Shown one piece after another: positions 16,766 to 24,448 of a DNA stretch of 39,587 bases (position 1 is the stretch's first letter; every line of letters begins with the position of its first letter). This DNA is from Corallococcus interemptor (GTDB taxonomy: Bacteria > Myxococcota > Myxococcia > Myxococcales > Myxococcaceae): NCBI RefSeq assembly GCF_003668875.1, contig NZ_RAWM01000082.1:1-39587 (forward strand), read 5' to 3'. A program made the translations under genes and the position numbers. The notes beneath the pieces were generated by a model. The model was not told the DNA's origin. It saw only the letters and a program-made list of their open reading frames with translations, and did no database searches.

Positions 16766-18689
16766 GGGCGCCCCAGGCGGAGTGCGGCGCCGGGTGCGCG
16801 TCCGTGCGCAGGTACCAGGGCACGCTGACCACCACCAGGCGCCGCTCGCCGGACAACAGCAGCGCGCTGCGCAAAAGCTCCGAGCGGCGGCCGTAGAGCA
16901 TGGCCCGGTACCAGCGCCGCTCCAGCAACTCCGGCAGCACGATGGCCACGGTGCCCCCGGGCACCTCCTCCAGCAGCGCGTCCAGATAGTCCATCAGCGG
17001 CCACACCAGCACGCGGTACGGCGACCCCACGTGCACGAGCGGCGGAGGCGTCCGTCCCGCCTCCAGGAGCGGCTGCTGGACGAAGTGCTGCCACTGCGAG
17101 TCCAGCGCCGCCTCGTCGGTGTCACCGCTGCAGATGTGCACCGCGCGCACGTCGTCGCTCAGCGTCAGCGCGAAGCGCAGCGCCGTCTCCGACGCGTGGG
17201 ACCAGCGGTCCACGGGCACCACGGCGACCATGGGCGACGGGGGCGTCAGCAGCAGGGGCCGCTTCAGCTCCGTCGCCTGCCGCGTGCGCGTGTACGCGGC
17301 GTGGACGCGCGCCAGCACCATGAGCCCCACGGGCACGAGGACGAACGCGGCCCAGCCGCCGTGCCTGAACTTGGACACGCCCACGATGCACAGCGTGAGC
17401 GCCGTCATCACCGCGCCCACGCCGTTGAGGGCCCGGCGCCAGCGCCAGCCCTCCTGTTCCCGGTGGCGGCCCCAGTGCACCACCATGCCCGCCTGCGACA
17501 GGGTGAAGGCCATCAGCGCGCCAATGGCGAACAGGGGGATGAGCCGGTCGGTGATGCCCCTGCACACGATGAGCAGCACGGCCGCGAGTCCGGACAGGGT
17601 GAGGATGCCGCGCGACAGCGCGAGCCTGCGGCCCCGGTGGGCGAAGCCCGGCGGCAGGTAGCGCTCGCGCGCCAGCACCTGGCAGACGAGCGGGAAGCCC
17701 GCGTAGCTGGTGTTCGCGGACAGCGCGAGCACGCAGAGGATGGCGGCCATGGCCACGAAGTAGAAGGCGCCGCGCCCCATCACCGCCGCGATGAGCTGCG
17801 ACAGCACCGTCTGGTAGTTCGCGCCGTCGGGGTCCGTGGCGCCCACGCCGTACGCGCGGCACAGGAGCGCGATGCCCAGCAGCATCGTCACCAGCGTGCC
17901 CACGATGATGCCCAGCGTGGCGCGGGCGCGGCGGATGGTGGGGTCACGGAAGAGGGGCACGGCGTTGCTGATGGCCTCCACGCCCGTCATCGCCGTGCAC
18001 CCGCTGGCGAAGGCGCGAATCACCAGCCACGCGCCCAGGGACGCGGTGGGCACCGCCAGGGGCGGCGGCTGCCGCACGGGCGCCGCCTCACCGATGGCCA
18101 GCTTGTAGAGCCCCACGGCCAGCACCACGCCCAGCGACGTGATGAAGAACCACGTGGGCACGACGAACGCGGCGCCCGCCTCGCTGACGCCGCGCAGGTT
18201 CACCAGGGTGAGCAGCGTCAGCAGGCCCAGGGTGATGGGCAGGGTGTAGGGCCGCAGGGCGGGGAGCGCGGACACCAGCGCGCCCGTGCCCGCGGAGATG
18301 CCCACCGCCACGTTGAGCAGGTAGTCCAGCATCAGCGCCGTCGCCGCGAGCAGCCCCGCGCCCCGCCCCAGGTTCTGCTTCGCCACCGAGTACGCGCCGC
18401 CGCCGCTGGGGTACGCGGCGAGGGTCTGCGCGTACGAGCCCGCGACGATCATCAACAGCCCCACGATGGTGGCGGTGATGGGCAGCAGCAGCCACACCCC
18501 CGAGGCCCCCAGCGGGCGCAGCACGGTGAGCGCGGCCTCCGGGCCGTACGCGGCGGAGGACAGCGCGTCCAGCCCCAGCAGGGCCACGCCGGTGAGGACG
18601 CCCGTCTTCTCCTGCCTCGCCTGGGCATTGGTGAGCGGGCGCCCCAGGAGCAGGTCCATCAGGCCGTGGCCCTGCTGGCGCCGGGGCAT
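16743..18689 (-). CDS. KimA-like potassium/APC-superfamily transporter
   Basis: This 648-residue integral membrane transporter has about 12 membrane segments followed by a soluble C-terminal domain of about 170 residues. The transport core has LLGLDALSSAAYGPE, YPSGGGAYSVAKQNLG, VAVGISAGTGALVSALPAL and FASGCTAMTGVEAISNAVP. These strongly recall Bacillus KimA (YdaO), a high-affinity K+ importer whose cytosolic UspA-like domain binds cyclic-di-AMP. The C-terminal domain (MVAVVPVDRWSHASETALRF and onwards) looks UspA-like. The start at 18689 (MPRRQQGHGLMDLL) is chosen because AGGAGG lies 6 bases upstream; ATG 18728 would add 13 residues with no such site. Transport of K+ is inferred from remembered similarity; an amino-acid substrate is the alternative. 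It is divergent from the ECF sigma gene (178 bases). Confidence 0.82.
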   Translation of the reverse strand: MPRRQQGHGLMDLLLGRPLTNAQARQEKTGVLTGVALLGLDALSSAAYGPEAALTVLRPLGASGVWLLLPITATIVGLLMIVAGSYAQTLAAYPSGGGAYSVAKQNLGRGAGLLAATALMLDYLLNVAVGISAGTGALVSALPALRPYTLPITLGLLTLLTLVNLRGVSEAGAAFVVPTWFFITSLGVVLAVGLYKLAIGEAAPVRQPPPLAVPTASLGAWLVIRAFASGCTAMTGVEAISNAVPLFRDPTIRRARATLGIIVGTLVTMLLGIALLCRAYGVGATDPDGANYQTVLSQLIAAVMGRGAFYFVAMAAILCVLALSANTSYAGFPLVCQVLARERYLPPGFAHRGRRLALSRGILTLSGLAAVLLIVCRGITDRLIPLFAIGALMAFTLSQAGMVVHWGRHREQEGWRWRRALNGVGAVMTALTLCIVGVSKFRHGGWAAFVLVPVGLMVLARVHAAYTRTRQATELKRPLLLTPPSPMVAVVPVDRWSHASETALRFALTLSDDVRAVHICSGDTDEAALDSQWQHFVQQPLLEAGRTPPPLVHVGSPYRVLVWPLMDYLDALLEEVPGGTVAIVLPELLERRWYRAMLYGRRSELLRSALLLSGERRLVVVSVPWYLRTDAHPAPHSAWGAPAHPGNG

Positions 18690-18831
18690 GAATGGCCTCC
18701 TGCGTCCGTACTCGGCCAGTTGAGCCATGGCGGCGTATCCCCCTGGGCCGGAAGGTGGGCACCGGATTCCGGACGAAACACGGCCCCCCGGTCGCATGCC
18801 CCCCAGGGCGATAGACCCTTTCGCGGGCCCG

Positions 18832-18844
18832 TTCGTTTCACGAA
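18832..18844. promoter_or_regulatory. Small inverted repeat next to the ECF sigma ribosome-binding site
   Basis: TTCGT-ttc-ACGAA forms perfect 5-base arms immediately before AAGGAG, about 24 bases upstream of the ECF sigma start. It could be an operator or a small hairpin near the initiation region. It is short enough to be chance. Confidence 0.25.
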
Positions 18845-18867
18845 GGAGACACAGGAGACCATCCACC

Positions 18868-19383
18868 ATGGGCCCGCACGCCGCCGTCCTCGCCTTCCCC
18901 ACCCTGGATGACTTGTACGCCGAGTACCGTCCCCGGGCGCTGGCCATCGCCCGGCGCATCGTGGGGGACACCGACGACGCGGAGGACGTGGTGCAGGACG
19001 TCTTCCTGCGCCTGTCGCGGCAGCCCCCCGGCCTGGACGGGCGCGCCACGTGGACCACCTGGCTGCACCGGGTGATGGTCAACAGCAGCATCAACTGGCT
19101 GCGCTCCCGGCGCCGCCGCGAGCGGCTGACGCACGCACCGGAAGAGACCGTGTCGCCGGAGGCCCACGCCGTGGGCAAGCAGATGCAGCGCCACTTCCAC
19201 GAAGCGCTGGAGGAGGTGAACCCCCAGCAGCGGCAGGTGCTCTACCTGCGCGAGGTGCGCGGCCTGGGCTCCGCCGAAATCGCCCGGCTCCTGCACATCC
19301 CCGAGGGCACCGTGAAGAGCGCCCTGCACCGGGGCCGCCAGCGCGCCCTCACCGTGATGGAGGAGCGCGGCCAGCGGCCCTGA
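18868..19383 (+). CDS. ECF-type RNA polymerase sigma factor
   Basis: This 171-residue sigma factor contains only regions 2 and 4. Region 2 (about 12-85) has YRPRALAIARRIVGDTDDAE, then DVVQDVFLRL and NSSINWLRSRRRRERL. Region 4 (about 110-165) has QQRQVLYLREVRGLGSAEIA and IPEGTVKSALHRGRQRAL. ATG 18868 lies downstream of AGGAG at 18853-18857. No anti-sigma gene follows: the next gene converges with it 12 bases away. It is divergent from the KimA-like transporter, so it may control that gene or its own promoter. The ECF subgroup cannot be named from sequence alone. Confidence 0.93.
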   Translation: MGPHAAVLAFPTLDDLYAEYRPRALAIARRIVGDTDDAEDVVQDVFLRLSRQPPGLDGRATWTTWLHRVMVNSSINWLRSRRRRERLTHAPEETVSPEAHAVGKQMQRHFHEALEEVNPQQRQVLYLREVRGLGSAEIARLLHIPEGTVKSALHRGRQRALTVMEERGQRP

Positions 19384-19395
19384 GGCACGAAGCGT

Positions 19396-20052
19396 CTACT
19401 CGTCGCCCTTGCTGCCCACGAACTGGTCGCCCTTCTCCTTGAAGAGGAGGTTGAAGCTGGTGAGCGAGCCGTAGACGCGGGTGATGTAGCCCTGCATCTC
19501 CGCCTTCTCCGCGTCCGAGAGCTTGGGGTGCGCGTTGAGCTTCTGCTCCAGCACGCGGATGCGGTCGCGCACCATCGTGACCTTGTGGAACAGGTTGTCG
19601 ATGGGCAGGTCCTTCGCTTGCAGCTCCGGGTTGCCCGGGACGAGCCGCACCGTGCCGCCCTCCCACTTGCCCGCGAGCGGCGGATCACTGAGGCCCGCCG
19701 CCTCCCGGAAGATGTCCATCAGCTCTTCGCGCGTCATGTTCAGCCCTTCCAGGTCCACCACCGCGCGCGGATCCGCGCGGTGGCGCACCACCACGGGCGC
19801 CACGCTGCGCGCGGGGCGCGTCCGGTTGCTCGAAACGAGGGGCGCCGCAGGGGCCGCGGAGCCCCGGGGCGCGTACTTGTCACAGATGGGCGCGGAGGGC
19901 GGGAACAGGCCGCGCGAGGTGTAGACGCGGCACGGCCCCACCCAGCCACGGTGGTCCTCGGAGTGCGGACTCCAGAGCTTGCAGTTGCCGCACACCCGTT
20001 CGTCGGGGCGGAAGGTGGGAAGAGGTCTGGGTCCCGCTCCCGCGTCCGACAT
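19396..20052 (-). CDS. Hypothetical protein with N-terminal four-cysteine, zinc-ribbon-like motif
   Basis: This 218-residue protein of unrecognised family has four cysteines at residues 21, 24, 41 and 57 (CGNCKLW, then PCRVY and ICDKY), suggesting a metal-binding module. A Pro/Arg/Ala-rich linker and then a mostly helical C-terminal domain follow (about 100-218). The latter has a long amphipathic stretch around KVTMVRDRIRVLEQKLNAHP that could be coiled coil. No signal peptide, so probably cytoplasmic. It starts one base after the S46 peptidase stop and is likely co-transcribed with it. The end converges on the ECF sigma gene. Confidence 0.8.
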   Translation of the reverse strand: MSDAGAGPRPLPTFRPDERVCGNCKLWSPHSEDHRGWVGPCRVYTSRGLFPPSAPICDKYAPRGSAAPAAPLVSSNRTRPARSVAPVVVRHRADPRAVVDLEGLNMTREELMDIFREAAGLSDPPLAGKWEGGTVRLVPGNPELQAKDLPIDNLFHKVTMVRDRIRVLEQKLNAHPKLSDAEKAEMQGYITRVYGSLTSFNLLFKEKGDQFVGSKGDE

Positions 20053-20053
20053 G

Positions 20054-22231
20054 TCAGCGCGCCTCCTTGGCCACCGGCTTACCCTTGCGCACGTTGAGCT
20101 CGCGCAAGAGCGCGTCCGCGTCCTCGACCTGGTCGAGCTGCCACAGCAGGTAGCGCACGTCCACGTTGACGTTCCGGGCCACGTCCGGATTGTAGCCGAA
20201 GTCGTTCGCGACGTTCTCCCACACGCGGTCGAAGTTCACGCCGACCAGCTGCCCCTTGCCGTTCACCGTGGGGCTGCCGGAGTTGCCGCCCGTGGTGTCC
20301 GCGTCCGCCAGGAAGTCCACCGGCACGTCCTTCAGCCGGGGGTCCACCCACGTGCCGAACTTCTTCGCCGCCGCGGCCGCGCGCACCTTCTCCGGCGCGT
20401 TGAAGGGCTCCTCCCCCGTGTGCTTCTGCAGCATGCCCGTCAGCGTCGTCTGCGGCAGGTACAGCGCGCCGTCGCGCGGCGTGTAGCCCTGCACCTTGGC
20501 GAACGACACGCGCAGCGTGCTGTTGGCGTCCGGAGCAATGGGCTTGCCCGCCTGCGCCATCACCGCCTTGCGCCACGCCGGCCGCAGCCGCGAGGACGCG
20601 CCCTGGCGCCGGTCGCGCGTGTCATCCAGCGCGGCCAGCTCCTTCGCCAGCTCCATGCCGTACGCCAGCAGCGGGTCGCGCCGCGCGGCCAGCTGCCCCA
20701 CGGACTCGTCCGCCATCTTCAGGCGCTCGGCGAGCGTGAACACCTTCGTGCCCGCGTAGAGCGAGTCGATCTTCGCGGTGACGTCCTTCTGCGAGTACGT
20801 CTTGCCGAACGTGGCATCCACGGCCGCGATGCGCGCGTCCGCGGGCAGCGCCTGCGCGCGCTTCACGAACGCGTGCAGCAGCGCCTTGTCCGCGGCGAGG
20901 AAGAGGTTCTTCTGCTCGCGCTCCAGGCGGTCCTTGGTGCGCGGCAGCTCGCGGTCCATGTACTCCGGGCGGCGCTCCAGGTCCGGCTTCGCGCGCTCCA
21001 TGGCCAGCCGGGACACGGTGGTGGCCAGCGCGGGCCCGCGCGCCAGACGGCCGGCCATGTTCAGCAGGAACTCGCGGTCGAACGTCTTCGAGGATTCCTT
21101 CTGCTCCGCGAGCAGCGCCTCGCGGGCCTTGAGGGACTCGCCCCACTTCGCGCTGTCCTTCCGCGCCCAGGCGACGGTGGCGGCTTCCGCGTCGCGCTGC
21201 TTCTCCACGATGTGGCCGCGCTTCAGGCCCGCCAGCTGCCCGCCCGCGTTCTTGTAGACGTTGTGCAGGCCCTTGAGCTGCGAGGCCACGGCGATCTTCC
21301 CGGCGGGGTCCTTCTCCCCTTCCGCCTCCAGGATGCGGATGGCCTCGCCCAGCACGTCGCGGATGGCCGGGTAGTAGCGCGCCTGGCGCTCCGCCATCTC
21401 GTCCGCCAGCAGCGTGCGGAACGTGGTGCCCGGGTAGCCCAGCACCATCACGAAGTCGCCCGGCTTCACGCCCTCGGTGGACAGCGGGAAGAAGAACTCC
21501 GCCTTGTAGGGCACGTTCTTGTCGCTGTACGCGGCGGAGGCGCCGTCCGGCGCGGTGTACGCGCGGATGATGGCGAAGTCGCCGGTGTGGCGCGGCCACA
21601 TCCAGTTGTCCTCTTCGCCGCCGTACTCACCCACGGCGCGCGGCGGCGCGTAGACCAGGCGGATGTCCTGCAGCTCCACGGCGTCCACCAGCGTGTAGTT
21701 CACGCCGCCGTCGAAGGTGGCCACCTGGCAGCGGGTGGCGGGGCGCTTCTCGCACTCGGCGACCAGCTCCTTCTGCTTGCGGTCAATGGCCTTGTAGCGC
21801 GCCAGGTCGTCCGCGCCCTGCGGCACGGCGCCGTTGATCTCCGCCGTCACGTCCTTGAAGCCGCGCGGCACCTGCACGCGCGAGCCCTTGCCCGGCAGCT
21901 CCTCCGACTGGCTCTTCGCGAGGAAGCCGTCGGTGATGAGGTCCTTCTGCGGGGAGCTGTGCTCCTGGATGATGGCGAAGGCGCAGTGGTGGTTGGTGAT
22001 GATGAGGCCGGAGGCGGAGATGAACGACCCGGAGCAGCCGCTGGTGTTCACCGTGCCCGCCAAGAGGCCCGTGCCGCGCTTGGGGTCCCACAGCTTGCTG
22101 GGCGGCAGCTGGAGGCCCTGGGCCTTGAGCCAGGCGGGGCTCAGTTCCAGCACCTGCTGCGGGGTCCACTTCCCTTCCCCGGCGAAGGCCGGGGCTGCCA
22201 CGAGCGAGAGGAGAAGGAGCGTCTTCTTCAT
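20054..22231 (-). CDS. S46-family dipeptidyl peptidase, DPP11-like
   Basis: This exported serine peptidase releases N-terminal dipeptides in the periplasm. The 725-residue precursor has a signal peptide (MKKTLLLLSLVAAPAFA|G). The S46 triad is visible: His81/His82 in IITNHHCAF, Asp218 in MWPRHTGDFAIIRAY, and Ser651 in GGNSGSPTVNGKGQLVG. Residue 669, eighteen past the catalytic Ser, is Arg (VNFDR). In known S46 enzymes Arg at this place (Arg673 in Porphyromonas DPP11) gives Asp/Glu specificity at P1, whereas Gly is found in DPP7. An acidic-residue-releasing DPP11-type enzyme is therefore inferred. Length matches the family (about 720). It is divergent from the M50-like gene by 122 bases, and the four-Cys gene follows in an apparent operon. 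Confidence 0.93.
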   Translation of the reverse strand: MKKTLLLLSLVAAPAFAGEGKWTPQQVLELSPAWLKAQGLQLPPSKLWDPKRGTGLLAGTVNTSGCSGSFISASGLIITNHHCAFAIIQEHSSPQKDLITDGFLAKSQSEELPGKGSRVQVPRGFKDVTAEINGAVPQGADDLARYKAIDRKQKELVAECEKRPATRCQVATFDGGVNYTLVDAVELQDIRLVYAPPRAVGEYGGEEDNWMWPRHTGDFAIIRAYTAPDGASAAYSDKNVPYKAEFFFPLSTEGVKPGDFVMVLGYPGTTFRTLLADEMAERQARYYPAIRDVLGEAIRILEAEGEKDPAGKIAVASQLKGLHNVYKNAGGQLAGLKRGHIVEKQRDAEAATVAWARKDSAKWGESLKAREALLAEQKESSKTFDREFLLNMAGRLARGPALATTVSRLAMERAKPDLERRPEYMDRELPRTKDRLEREQKNLFLAADKALLHAFVKRAQALPADARIAAVDATFGKTYSQKDVTAKIDSLYAGTKVFTLAERLKMADESVGQLAARRDPLLAYGMELAKELAALDDTRDRRQGASSRLRPAWRKAVMAQAGKPIAPDANSTLRVSFAKVQGYTPRDGALYLPQTTLTGMLQKHTGEEPFNAPEKVRAAAAAKKFGTWVDPRLKDVPVDFLADADTTGGNSGSPTVNGKGQLVGVNFDRVWENVANDFGYNPDVARNVNVDVRYLLWQLDQVEDADALLRELNVRKGKPVAKEAR

Positions 22232-22353
22232 GGTGCCCCATCCCTACCCCGTCCGCCGCCCCGGCGCGACCGTTCCGGTGTCCGGGGCGCGCGTTTTCGC
22301 GGAAGATGGAACGCGCTTGGATGTTCCGGTGTCCAGGCAGGAGGGGACCAGCG

Positions 22354-23091
22354 ATGCGGACCGCGAGCGGGGCGACACTGGATTTCGGAAGGCTGGCGCT
22401 GCTGCTGCTCCTGATGGGGGCGTCCTGGTACTTCTGGTATTCGCCGGTGCTGTGGCCGGTGAAGGTGCTGGTGGTGATGATGCACGAGAGCGGGCATGCC
22501 ATCGCCTCGCTGCTCGTGGGGGGCTCGGTGGACCGGGTGCACCTCCAGGTGAACGAGGGCGGCACCTGCTTCAGCCGCTTGCCGCCCGGCGTCATCAACC
22601 GCGTCATCGTGTCGTCCGCAGGCTACCTGGGCAGCGCGGTGGCGGGCGCGGCGCTGATGCTGGCCACCTTCCGATTCCGGCTGGGCCGCGCGGTGATGGG
22701 CGCGGCGTCCGTGTGGCTGGCGGTGATGGGCTTCTTCTACGCGGGTGACCTCTTCACCCTGGCCTTCTGCCTGGGCATGGCGCTGGCCATGGGGCTGGGC
22801 GCGCGCTTCCTGCCCACGGGCCTGGTGGACGCGCTCAACCTGTTCCTCGCGGCCTTCACCGCGCTCTACGTCGTCTTCGACTTGAGGGACGACCTGTGGA
22901 ACAGCGCGGTACGCGCCCAGAGCGACGCGGCCATCCTCGCCAGTGAGACGTGGGTGCCGTCCGTCGTCTGGGCGGCCCTGTGGACGCTCCTGTCCCTGGC
23001 GCTGCTGGGCGTGTCCGCGTACTGGGCCATGCACGCGAAGCCTTCCGGCGGCGTGAAGATGCCGCCCATGGCCCGCGCGCGGCGGATATAG
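22354..23091 (+). CDS. M50-like membrane metalloprotease family protein
   Basis: This 245-residue, largely hydrophobic protein has about 6 membrane segments. The zinc-site motif HESGH (H-E-x-x-H) occurs in VLVVMMHESGHAIASLLVGG, at about residues 45-49. A conserved-looking stretch SSAGYLGSAVAGAALML follows. This layout fits the M50B-like peptidase group seen in many bacteria and eukaryotes; the substrate is unknown. ATG 22354 is chosen because AGGAGG at 22339-22344 lies 9 bases upstream; ATG 22306 would add 16 residues. The gene has normal host composition and is the last native gene before the low-GC island, which begins right after its TAG. Confidence 0.82.
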   Translation: MRTASGATLDFGRLALLLLLMGASWYFWYSPVLWPVKVLVVMMHESGHAIASLLVGGSVDRVHLQVNEGGTCFSRLPPGVINRVIVSSAGYLGSAVAGAALMLATFRFRLGRAVMGAASVWLAVMGFFYAGDLFTLAFCLGMALAMGLGARFLPTGLVDALNLFLAAFTALYVVFDLRDDLWNSAVRAQSDAAILASETWVPSVVWAALWTLLSLALLGVSAYWAMHAKPSGGVKMPPMARARRI

Positions 23092-23127
23092 AATCGAACT
23101 CCTGAAATATCGCGCGAGGTTGCGTGA

Positions 23128-23736
23128 GTGACGACATCAATTTCACGACCGACAAGGCCAATACGGCCCCCAAAGCACTTCTATCCAGCAGTCCCAGACA
23201 CTGCTCTAACCACAAAAAGCTGGCATATCCAGGAGCGTGGTACATTTCGGGTTGAAAGTGGAACACTCGACGCACTTAAGCAGGTTGATCTTGAGTGGTA
23301 TGGACTGAACGCTGGCCAACCATACGACGAAAGCCATGAGTGGAGCTTTCATGAGTTTGGCCAGAATCGCACCGAGCGCTTCGTCGTAAAAGACCAAGAC
23401 AATTCAATAGTGGCCATTTGGCTTGACCACAGCAAGACGATACTCGGTGATGCTTACCGACTAGACTTTTTCAAAATTCGCCCAGACAGGCAGCGCTGCG
23501 GCCTCGGCCAATTCGTCTTCGGACTAATTGGGTTTCGAGCGGGAGAAATCGGAGCAAGTCGCGTAGTTTTCCAGAGTCTTAACAACCCCAAGGCACTGGC
23601 CTTTTACAAAAGCGACAAAATAAGAGCAGTTGAGTGCACAGACTGGACAGTTCGTGCAGAACTCGCAAGCCTTCAGGTGCAGAAACCAGAACTCGCCAGA
23701 CTGGAACAACTAATCGATGACTACCAAGTCCGATAA
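23128..23736 (+). CDS. GNAT-family N-acetyltransferase (first cassette gene)
   Basis: The C-terminal half of this 202-residue protein has the GNAT fold signature. The acetyl-CoA loop Q/R-x-x-G-x-G is at 122-127 (RQRCGLGQF), after the strand YRLDFFKIRPD. The family-typical NNPKALAFYKS is at 152-162, as seen where a donor-bound Tyr follows a helix. The first about 90 residues are unlike standard GNATs and are unrecognised. GTG 23128 is used, with GAGG at 23116-23119 upstream. It begins 36 bases after the M50-like stop, and its end overlaps the next gene by 20 bases. Codon use is foreign. Substrate unknown; it could modify a protein, tRNA or small molecule. Confidence 0.75.
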   Translation: MTTSISRPTRPIRPPKHFYPAVPDTALTTKSWHIQERGTFRVESGTLDALKQVDLEWYGLNAGQPYDESHEWSFHEFGQNRTERFVVKDQDNSIVAIWLDHSKTILGDAYRLDFFKIRPDRQRCGLGQFVFGLIGFRAGEIGASRVVFQSLNNPKALAFYKSDKIRAVECTDWTVRAELASLQVQKPELARLEQLIDDYQVR

Positions 23737-24448
23737 CAATCCGCCCAACGAAGCCCTGGACATATCCGATGAGCCTATTGGGCTTTCAGCCACTGCGGCT
23801 GAATCTCCCCCTTCATCGAAACACCGCCAACCGCCGCCGCCTTCCCACCAACAAGCCATTGAACTACTGCGCAGCGCACGCAATGAGAGAAACAAAAAAG
23901 AAAGCAAACAACTACTAAGAAAGGCAGCAGAACTAGAACAACGCACGCTCAGGGAGGTTCAACAGGAGCCAGAACACAGCCTAATTGCCGAAATGGGTGC
24001 TAACGCAGCCCTCAACGGTGGAGATTTCCAACTTGCGGCAGAGCTTGCACACAGTGGACTGCGTGCAACGACCCCCCAACACCTACAATGGAATTTAATC
24101 AAATCCACAATCCAGGCCGACATTCTAAGCCATCTTCAACTTCTTGAACGAGAGTGGCCGCTGGCCTGGAAAACAGACGACAAAGACGACTCATTGGCTT
24201 TAACCATCACACCAGACAGTCGCCGGAAAATCACAGTCTGCCTAAGTCCAGATCACGAACGCACCGAAATCAAACAAGACAAAGCAAACATAACAATAAC
24301 ACTCCCCGTGGAGCCAATTTCCGAAAAAACGCTCTCAGGCATCATTGATGCCATTGAGTCATGGGAATCGCTCACACAAAAACCCAAGCCTATTTGGTGG
24401 GAGCGAAAGCTCGCAGGCAGGCCATTCATGGAACCATTTTACGCATGA
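23717..24448 (+). CDS. Hypothetical helical-repeat protein (second cassette gene)
   Basis: This 243-residue protein is of unrecognised family. A disordered Pro/Ser-rich N-terminus (about 1-45) is followed by a strongly helical, Lys/Glu/Gln-rich region. About 45-140 looks TPR-like (QAIELLRSARNERNKKESKQ, later ANAALNGGDFQLAAELAHSG). The C-terminal part (about 150-243) has a mixed strand/helix look and ends IWWERKLAGRPFMEPFYA. No signal peptide or membrane segment is seen. It overlaps the GNAT gene by 20 bases and the next gene by 4 (ATGA), so the three genes are translated as a coupled set. It could be a partner or adaptor of the other two proteins. Confidence 0.72.
   Translation: MTTKSDNNPPNEALDISDEPIGLSATAAESPPSSKHRQPPPPSHQQAIELLRSARNERNKKESKQLLRKAAELEQRTLREVQQEPEHSLIAEMGANAALNGGDFQLAAELAHSGLRATTPQHLQWNLIKSTIQADILSHLQLLEREWPLAWKTDDKDDSLALTITPDSRRKITVCLSPDHERTEIKQDKANITITLPVEPISEKTLSGIIDAIESWESLTQKPKPIWWERKLAGRPFMEPFYA

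Noticed and set aside
14032-17094. 1020-residue minus-strand open frame opposite gspN and the activator
   Set aside because: It crosses three well-supported genes and an intergenic gap, has no recognisable domain and shows shadow-type composition.
18690-18728. Earlier in-frame start (ATG 18728) for the KimA-like gene
   Set aside because: There is no ribosome-binding site before it, whereas AGGAGG is ideally placed before ATG 18689.
23128-24448. Toxin-antitoxin pair made of the GNAT enzyme and the next protein
   Set aside because: The second protein shows no ribbon-helix-helix or other antitoxin signature and is larger than usual antitoxins; the order and the third gene fit a multi-gene module better. 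Not excluded.
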